Source: Bacillota bacterium (GTDB lineage Bacteria > Bacillota_E > Symbiobacteriia > Symbiobacteriales > Symbiobacteriaceae). Taken from it: DNA of 20,336 bases. The stretch lies in assembly GCA_003242675.1 (NCBI GenBank), contig QGVE01000039.1, positions 1 to 20,336 on the forward strand, read 5' to 3'. The notes beneath the pieces are model-generated. The model had not been told where the DNA came from. It saw only the letters and a list, made by a program, of their open reading frames with translations, and did not search any database. Both the position numbers and the translations under genes were made by a program. Positions 15,907 to 20,336 of this stretch are shown here, piece by piece. Within the stretch, counting starts at the first letter, position 1. Each line of letters starts with the position of its first letter.

Positions 15907-18039
15907 TCATGCTGTTTCCGGCGGCGTGCGGCCTTCGCGCAGGATGCGCGTGGCGTTGAGAATCGCCAGCAGCGCCACGCCGACGTCGGCGAAGACCGCA
16001 GCCCACATGCTGGCCAGGCCCAGGGCGCCCAGCAGCATCACCAGCAGCTTCACCCCGAGGGCGAAGGCGATGTTCTGATGAACGATCTGACGGGTCCGCC
16101 GGCCGATGGCGAAGCCCGCGGCCAGCTTGGCGGGGTCGTCGTCCATGATGACCACGTCGGCGGCCTCAATCGCCGCATCCGTGCCCAGGGCCCCCATGGC
16201 GACCCCCACGTCGGCCCGGGCGAGCACCGGCGCGTCGTTGATCCCGTCGCCGACGAAGGCCAGGGTGCCGCGGCGGCCGGACCGGCGGCGGGCGGCGTCG
16301 ATCTCGTCGACCGCCGCCACCTTGTCCTCGGGCAGCAGGTTGGCCCGCACCTCATCCAGGCCAAGGCTCCGCCCGACGGCTTCGGCGACCCGGGCGTCGT
16401 CACCGGAGAGCATCACCTGACGGCGAACGCCCAGGGCCCGCAGCCGGGCCACTGCGGCCGCGGCCGTGGGCTTCGCCCGGTCGGCGACGGCGATGCGCCC
16501 GACCCATGCCCCGTCCACCGCGACGTGCACCACGGTGGAACCGGCCTCCTCCCCGGCCGGCAAGGCGATGCCCTCCCGCTGCATCAGCCGCGCACTGCCC
16601 GCCACCACCAACCGCCCGTCGATCCGGGCGCGCACGCCGTGGCCGGGGATCTCCACGCACTCGGTGACGGCCGCCGCGTCGACGGGCCGGCCGTACGCCT
16701 CCCGCACGGCCGCGGCGATGGGGTGGGAAGAGTGCACCTCCGCATGTGCGGCCAGGTGCAGGACGTCGTCGGCGGCGAGCCCGTCGGCGGCGACGACGGA
16801 GGCCACGCGGAACCGCCCTTCGGTGAGCGTGCCGGTCTTGTCCCACACCACGGTGTCCAGCTTCGCCAGAGCGTCCAGGTAGCTGCCGCCCTTCACCAGC
16901 ACGCCCGCCCGGGAGGCGGCGCCGATCCCGCCGAAGTAGGTCAGCGGAACGGAAAGCACCAGGGCGCACGGGCAGGAGATCACCAGCAGGACCAGGGCCC
17001 GGTGGAGCCAGTCGGCGAACGTCGCCCCCGGCAGCACGAGCGGCGGCACCAGGGCGATCAGCGCGGCGATGGCGACGACCGCCGGCGTGTACCACCGGGC
17101 GAACGCCGTGATCGCGCGCTCGGTGGGCGCCTTGCGGGACGCTGCCTCCTCCACCAGCCGCAGCACCCGGGCGATGGACGACTCGCCGAAGGGCCGGGTC
17201 ACCCGGACCGTGATGAGCCCCTGGAGGTTGACCGTGCCCGCCAGCACGGCGTCGCCCACGCCGGCGGCCCGGGGAGCCGACTCGCCCGTCAGCGCGGACG
17301 TGTCCACGCAGGTGGAGCCCTCGATGACCTCGCCATCCAGCGGGATGCGCTCGCCGGGCCGGACGACGATCTCCTCCCCGACGGCGACGGCTTCCGGCCT
17401 CACCCGCACCAGCTCGCCGCCCCGGCGGACCGTGGCCTGGTCGGGCCGCACGGCCAGCAGAGCCCGGATCGACCGCCGGGATCCGGCGACGGCCCGGTTC
17501 TGGAAGTACTCCCCGACGGCGTAGAACAGCATCACCGCCACGGCCTCGTGCAGTTCGTGGATGGCGAACGCGCCGAGGGTCGCGACGGTCATGAGGAAGT
17601 TTTCATCGAAGACCTGGCCCCGCCCCAGGTTGCGCACCGCGGCCGCGAGCACGCCCCGGCCCACCAGGAGGTAGGCGGGGATGAACAGCGCGTACTCCGC
17701 CCAGGGGGCGGCGTGGAGGGCGTCGTGGTAGACCGCGCCGGCGACCAGCAGTGCGGCGGCCGCGGCCATCTCGGCGATGCGCCCCCACCCGGGGACGCCG
17801 GCGTCCTGATCCTCGTCCCGGGCGTCCGCCTCGGCCTGTTCGAGGACGGTGACCCTGGGGTCCACCTCCCGGATCACCGCGCGCGCCTTCTCCAGCTGGC
17901 CCGCGGGGAGCAGGAGCGTACCCGTGGCGAAGCTGACCTCGGCCTCGGCCATGCCTTCCCGGTGCAGCGCATCCTGGATGCGGGCCGCGCAGTCGGCGCA
18001 GTCCAGCCCCTGAAGGTTGTAGCTGATCTTGTTGGCCAT
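15907..18039 (-). CDS. cadA: Zn/Cd/Pb-translocating P1B-type ATPase
   Basis: This is a 710-aa inner-membrane efflux pump for soft divalent metals. Domains in order: an N-terminal HMA with Cys14-x2-Cys17 (GLDCADC), an acidic linker (70-80), membrane helices from about 90, the actuator TGES (251-254), the transport-site CPC (356-358), phosphorylated Asp400 (DKTGTLT), the HP motif (439-440), GDGINDAP (597-604), and the last helices with K664 and D685 (ADVGVA). The CPC motif plus the late Asp in a D-x-G context indicates Zn/Cd/Pb rather than copper. The ATG follows the repressor stop codon by five bases; GGAGGAGGAA is inside the repressor's 3' end, so translation is coupled. ZntA and CadA are equivalent names here. 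Confidence 0.93.
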   Translation of the reverse strand: MANKISYNLQGLDCADCAARIQDALHREGMAEAEVSFATGTLLLPAGQLEKARAVIREVDPRVTVLEQAEADARDEDQDAGVPGWGRIAEMAAAAALLVAGAVYHDALHAAPWAEYALFIPAYLLVGRGVLAAAVRNLGRGQVFDENFLMTVATLGAFAIHELHEAVAVMLFYAVGEYFQNRAVAGSRRSIRALLAVRPDQATVRRGGELVRVRPEAVAVGEEIVVRPGERIPLDGEVIEGSTCVDTSALTGESAPRAAGVGDAVLAGTVNLQGLITVRVTRPFGESSIARVLRLVEEAASRKAPTERAITAFARWYTPAVVAIAALIALVPPLVLPGATFADWLHRALVLLVISCPCALVLSVPLTYFGGIGAASRAGVLVKGGSYLDALAKLDTVVWDKTGTLTEGRFRVASVVAADGLAADDVLHLAAHAEVHSSHPIAAAVREAYGRPVDAAAVTECVEIPGHGVRARIDGRLVVAGSARLMQREGIALPAGEEAGSTVVHVAVDGAWVGRIAVADRAKPTAAAAVARLRALGVRRQVMLSGDDARVAEAVGRSLGLDEVRANLLPEDKVAAVDEIDAARRRSGRRGTLAFVGDGINDAPVLARADVGVAMGALGTDAAIEAADVVIMDDDPAKLAAGFAIGRRTRQIVHQNIAFALGVKLLVMLLGALGLASMWAAVFADVGVALLAILNATRILREGRTPPETA

Positions 18040-18044
18040 GTTAA

Positions 18045-18413
18045 CTATTCCTCCTCCTGATAATGCTCCTGGGCGGTCTGGATGAGCTGGAGCACGTGGT
18101 CGTCGGCGAGGGCGTAGTAGACGTGCCGCCCGTCCCGCCGGCTCTTCACGAGCCGCATCAGGCGCATGAGCCGCAGGTGATGGGAGATGGTCGGAAGGGT
18201 GAGGTCGAGGATCTGCGCCAGGTCGTGGACGCAGAGCTCCTCCTGGGCGAGAAGGTAGAGGATCTTGGTGCGGGTCTCGTCGGCCAGCACGCGGAAGAGC
18301 TCCGAGAGCCCGGCCACGTCCAGCAGCCGCTCCCGCAGGGCCTCGATCTGCGCCCCGTCGGCATCGGGAGTGGGGCAGAGCTCACCGCTGCGATCGTCGC
18401 TTCGCCGCTCCAC
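18045..18413 (-). CDS. SmtB/CzrA-like ArsR-family zinc-sensing repressor
   Basis: This is a 122-aa winged-helix repressor that releases DNA when it binds metal, derepressing the ATPase gene. The recognition region is LTLPTISHHLRLMR (71-84). The metal residues of Synechococcus SmtB are all present: alpha-5 D104, H106, H117 and E120 (DDHVLQLIQTAQEHYQEE) and C61 (ELCVHDLA). CadC's second alpha-3 cysteine is replaced by His63, though an N-terminal Cys13 exists. This predicts alpha-5 zinc sensing. GTG 18413 has GAGGAGGG about 6 bases upstream. It is the first gene of the two-gene operon. A promoter and an 8-2-8 operator lie just upstream, so autorepression is likely. Confidence 0.92.
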   Translation of the reverse strand: MERRSDDRSGELCPTPDADGAQIEALRERLLDVAGLSELFRVLADETRTKILYLLAQEELCVHDLAQILDLTLPTISHHLRLMRLMRLVKSRRDGRHVYYALADDHVLQLIQTAQEHYQEEE

Positions 18414-18436
18414 GCCGCGCCCTCCTCATTAAGACG

Positions 18437-18454
18437 ATTAGACATCTGTCTAAT
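18437..18454. promoter_or_regulatory. Operator of the SmtB-like repressor
   Basis: ATTAGACA-TC-TGTCTAAT is a perfect 8-2-8 palindrome lying at the expected transcription start, just downstream of the -10. It has the AT-rich, 2-base-centred form usual for ArsR/SmtB operators. Confidence 0.8.
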
Positions 18455-18457
18455 GGA

Positions 18458-18487
18458 AGCATACGCCTCCCGGCCGAGTTCTGTCAA
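18458..18487 (-). promoter_or_regulatory. Promoter of the zinc/cadmium operon
   Basis: On the minus strand, a perfect TTGACA (18487-18482), an 18-base spacer and TATGCT (18463-18458). The gene-free stretch 18428-18748 holds this promoter, its operator, the hairpin at 18537-18563 and the divergent blaI promoter. Confidence 0.75.
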
Positions 18488-18536
18488 TACCCGATGCAAA
18501 AAGTCACGTTATGTAATCCCGCCGGGCAAGCTGCCA

Positions 18537-18563
18537 CCCGGGGGCCTGCACAGGACCCCCGGG
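18537..18563. repeat. 8-bp hairpin in the divergent intergenic region
   Basis: CCCGGGGG (18537-18544) and CCCCCGGG (18556-18563) pair around an 11-base loop. It has no T-run and no assigned role; it might insulate the two divergent operons. Confidence 0.35.
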
Positions 18564-18704
18564 GCTGGGCGCGGTGGAGCTTCATGGGCCGCGTGGAACG
18601 TCCGGCGACCGGATGAACGACGGTTCGGGAGCCGGGGCGGCGCGCTGTGGCCGGGCGGGGGGCGATGGAATGGAAACCATTCGAATGCGGAATCGCTCGA
18701 CGTG

Positions 18705-18733
18705 TTGGAAATACTACCCGCGTCGTATATACT
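18705..18733 (+). promoter_or_regulatory. Promoter of the blaI-like operon
   Basis: TTGGAA (18705-18710), a 17-base spacer and TATACT (18728-18733). The predicted start is near 18740, giving a very short leader beginning with the G-rich ribosome site. Confidence 0.75.
18712..18727. promoter_or_regulatory. Bla/Mec-type operator inside the blaI promoter
   Basis: TACTACCCGCGTCGTA is an imperfect palindrome (6 of 8 positions symmetric) like the Bla/Mec box with TACTAC half-sites. It fills the spacer between -35 and -10 almost exactly, so bound repressor would block RNA polymerase: autorepression. Confidence 0.65.
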
Positions 18734-18748
18734 GAACACAGAGGGGGG

Positions 18749-19147
18749 ATGGACGTGGCCGAGACCACCGGCTTCGACCTGGGCCCGCTGGAGGCCGATG
18801 TGATGCGGCTCGTCTGGGAGAAGGGCGAGGTCCAGGTGGAGGACGTCCACCAGGCCCTGCTGCGGGACCGGGAGATCGCCTACACCACCGTCATGACGGT
18901 GATGAGCCGCCTGGCCGCCAAAGGGCTCCTGACCCGCCGCAAGCAAGGCCGGGCCTACCTGTACCGGGCCGCCCTCCCCCGGGAGGAGCTGGCGGAATCC
19001 ACCCTTCAGGAGTGGAGCCGGCGCTTCTTCGGCGGCCGGATCGTGCCGGCGATCAGCTTCCTCCTGGGCAGCGAGCGGCTGACGCCGGAAGAAGTGGCCG
19101 AGCTGCGCCGGCTGGTGGAGCGGCTGGAGAAAGGGGGAGAGGGCTGA
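18749..19147 (+). CDS. BlaI/MecI-family transcriptional repressor
   Basis: This is a 132-aa winged-helix repressor. FDLGPLEADVMRLVWEKG opens the family's DNA-binding domain, YTTVMTVMSRLAAKGLL is the recognition helix region, and RKQGRAYLYRA is the wing. The C-terminal helices (about 85-130) form the dimer part, normally cut by a BlaR1-type protease to relieve repression. The ATG at 18749 abuts its G-rich ribosome site, so GTG 18755 (two residues shorter) is a good alternative start. The stop overlaps the next gene's ATG (TGATG), the usual blaI-blaR1 arrangement. Two operators are visible: one in its own promoter and one at 20069-20086. No beta-lactamase gene is seen, so the regulon may be something else. 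Confidence 0.9.
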   Translation: MDVAETTGFDLGPLEADVMRLVWEKGEVQVEDVHQALLRDREIAYTTVMTVMSRLAAKGLLTRRKQGRAYLYRAALPREELAESTLQEWSRRFFGGRIVPAISFLLGSERLTPEEVAELRRLVERLEKGGEG

Positions 19148-20046
19148 TGGCGCACCTGGTTTCGCTGGGGCTCTGGCTGTTCCTCGTGACGCTGTTCCTC
19201 CTGGACACCCTGGTCACGCTCACGTTCCTCGGCCGCTACGCCGAGCCGGCCGTGCGGCTGGGATGGTGGACGGCGCTGCTGCTGGTGCCCCTCGTGACCC
19301 TGCTGGTTTCGCCGCTGTGGGCGTGGGCGGCGCCGGCCGTGGCGCTGGCGGCGGCCGGGGGGCTGATCGTGCACGGGGCGGCGTACCGTGTCCTGCGCCG
19401 GCGGCTCACGGCGGCCCCGGCGGAAGCGGCGGAGCGGATCCGGGCGCTGGCCGAGGGGTTCGGGCTCAGGCGCACCCCGGCGATCCTGTACGACCCCGCC
19501 GATCAGTTGGAGCCGGCCACCGTGGGCCTCCTCCGGCCCGCGCTGGTGATGACGCCGTCGGCGCTCTCCCTGCCGGAGCCGGACTTCCGGGCCGTGGTGG
19601 CCCATGAGCTGGCCCACTTCGTCCGGCGGGATCCGCTGCGGCTCTGGGCGTGCGGCGTCGCGCGCGTGCTCCTGGGCTGGCACCCGCTGGCCAGGCGGGC
19701 CGCGGACCTGTTCGTCCTGGAGGTGGAGATGGCGGCAGACAGGCAGGCGGTGTCCTGGACCGGCGACCGGCGCGCCTACGCCCTGGCCCTGGCCCGCTGG
19801 GGCCTGCGGCGGCACGAGGGCCCGGTTGCGATGCGCGGTGTGGCGGTCGCGGGCGCGTCGGCGCACATCGTGCAGCGGCTCACCTACCTGTCGGACCCCG
19901 AGGGCGCGGCGCCGCACGTGAAGCCGCTGCTGGGGTTTGCCGGTGCCGGCCCCCACAGCCGCGGGCGGGCCTGGGTGCGCTGGGGGCACCTGGCGTTGGG
20001 GATAGCCTATACCCTGCTGTTCGCGGTCCTGGCTCGCCTGTTCTGA
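19147..20046 (+). CDS. M56-family membrane metallopeptidase (BlaR1-like, no sensor domain)
   Basis: This is a 299-aa membrane zinc protease. Hydrophobic helices lie at about residues 5-28, 40-58 and 60-80; the zinc site is H153-E154-x2-H157 (AHELAH), with the third ligand E194 and D198 in the EVEMAAD segment, as in BlaR1/MecR1. A final helix (about 280-298) ends the protein. BlaR1 and MecR1 carry a roughly 250-aa penicillin-binding sensor after this point; it is absent here, so the signal is unlikely to be a bound beta-lactam. The likely substrate is the BlaI-type repressor. ATG 19147 overlaps the repressor stop codon; a longer in-frame extension upstream lies wholly inside the repressor gene. 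Confidence 0.88.
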   Translation: MAHLVSLGLWLFLVTLFLLDTLVTLTFLGRYAEPAVRLGWWTALLLVPLVTLLVSPLWAWAAPAVALAAAGGLIVHGAAYRVLRRRLTAAPAEAAERIRALAEGFGLRRTPAILYDPADQLEPATVGLLRPALVMTPSALSLPEPDFRAVVAHELAHFVRRDPLRLWACGVARVLLGWHPLARRAADLFVLEVEMAADRQAVSWTGDRRAYALALARWGLRRHEGPVAMRGVAVAGASAHIVQRLTYLSDPEGAAPHVKPLLGFAGAGPHSRGRAWVRWGHLALGIAYTLLFAVLARLF

Positions 20047-20068
20047 GGCGGGCTCTTCTTTGGGGAAA

Positions 20069-20086
20069 CTACTACACGTGTAGTAG
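20069..20086. promoter_or_regulatory. Perfect Bla/Mec-type operator
   Basis: CTACTACACGTGTAGTAG is a perfect 18-bp palindrome containing the TACAnnTGTA core of BlaI/MecI operators. It lies 23 bases after the M56 stop codon and just before the Shine-Dalgarno (GGGGAGG) of the next gene, so it most likely controls that gene. Confidence 0.85.
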
Positions 20087-20100
20087 GGGAGGCGTTGGGA

Positions 20101-20336
20101 GTGGAGCGGTTTACGTATACCCGCACCGGGCAGGCCCTCCGGAACAAGCTGGGGACCCTGATGCTTCTGGGTACGGTGGATCTGATCGCGTGGCTCGTGC
20201 CTCCGTTCGTGCTGCCCTGGCCCCTGGGGCTCTGGATCGCCCTCGGCGGACTCGCCCTCGCCGCCGCCGTCTACTGGTGGCTTACCGCCAGCCTGCGCAC
20301 GTTCCACCTGCTGGACGGCGGCCGGCTGCTCCTGCG
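20101..20336 (+). CDS. Membrane protein, 5' part only, likely BlaI-type target
   Basis: The frame from GTG 20101 stays open to the window edge (78 codons). GGGGAGG lies 8 bases upstream. The N-terminus (ERFTYTRTGQALRNKLG) is soluble, followed by two hydrophobic helices (about 18-42 and 44-61) and then LRTFHLLDGGRLLLR. The start resembles membrane proteins carrying a small cytoplasmic domain after two helices, but I cannot name a family. The perfect operator right before it indicates control by the upstream repressor/protease pair. Confidence 0.65.
   Translation, partial: MERFTYTRTGQALRNKLGTLMLLGTVDLIAWLVPPFVLPWPLGLWIALGGLALAAAVYWWLTASLRTFHLLDGGRLLL

Noticed and set aside
15714..15959. Plus-strand 81-codon frame overlapping the cadA 3' end
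   Set aside because: It reads through the terminator hairpin and antisense to cadA, with no recognisable product.
16078..18060. Plus-strand open frame of 660 codons opposite the P-type ATPase gene
   Set aside because: Antisense shadow of a complete, motif-perfect ATPase; composition is low-complexity His/Gly/Arg/Asp.
19012..19146. Upstream extension of the M56 peptidase
   Set aside because: The stretch is out-of-frame coding sequence of the repressor; the TGATG overlap gives the expected start.

Overview
The window is very GC-rich and densely coded on both strands. Its gene content points to a spore-forming, high-GC Firmicute, most like Symbiobacterium. The evidence is a PdaB-type sporulation protein, the Firmicute MrfA/MrfB repair pair, BshA of bacillithiol synthesis, a YclQ-type siderophore-binding protein, and BlaI/M56 and SmtB-type regulators. 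The genus is an inference from family content, not from a database search.

Layout, left half. The 3' end of a siderophore-binding lipoprotein gene (2-475) is followed by a terminator and a two-P-loop ATPase of the PRK06851 type (585-1700). A minus-strand pair follows: an unrecognised 105-aa protein (1814-2131) and a TrmJ-like RNA 2'-O-methyltransferase (2233-2997). The 105-aa gene is bracketed by exact inverted copies of a 15-mer. Plus-strand genes then encode a small membrane protein, a DUF1232 fusion protein and peptidase T. After a small convergent unknown gene come a MoaB/Mog protein, spermidine synthase behind a clear sigma-A promoter, a lone radical SAM/SPASM enzyme and a small membrane protein.

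Layout, middle. Genes on the minus strand between 14313 and 9643 read mrfA (helicase), a 77-codon SelW/Rdx-like gene, mrfB (DEDD exonuclease) and a PdaB-like degenerate polysaccharide deacetylase. The small gene at 11748-11981 is the most striking item. It has an in-frame TGA exactly at the U position of a C-x-x-U redox motif and a hairpin at the right distance for a bacterial SECIS, so it looks like a true selenoprotein gene. bshA is divergent from mrfA.

Layout, right. A remnant of a TIGR01777/DUF1731 epimerase (15548-15736) lies beside a zinc/cadmium resistance operon: an SmtB-like ArsR repressor, then a P1B-ATPase, with a promoter, an 8-2-8 operator and a terminator. Divergent from it is a BlaI-type repressor overlapping an M56 metallopeptidase. 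One Bla/Mec-type operator fills the spacer of its own promoter. A second, perfect one (20069-20086) sits before a membrane protein gene cut off by the window edge.

Two minus-strand genes (105-aa unknown and pdaB-like) are preceded by matching SigE-like promoters (xCATnnG, 15 nt, CATACyCT), each embedded in a palindrome. This suggests mother-cell expression during sporulation for both.
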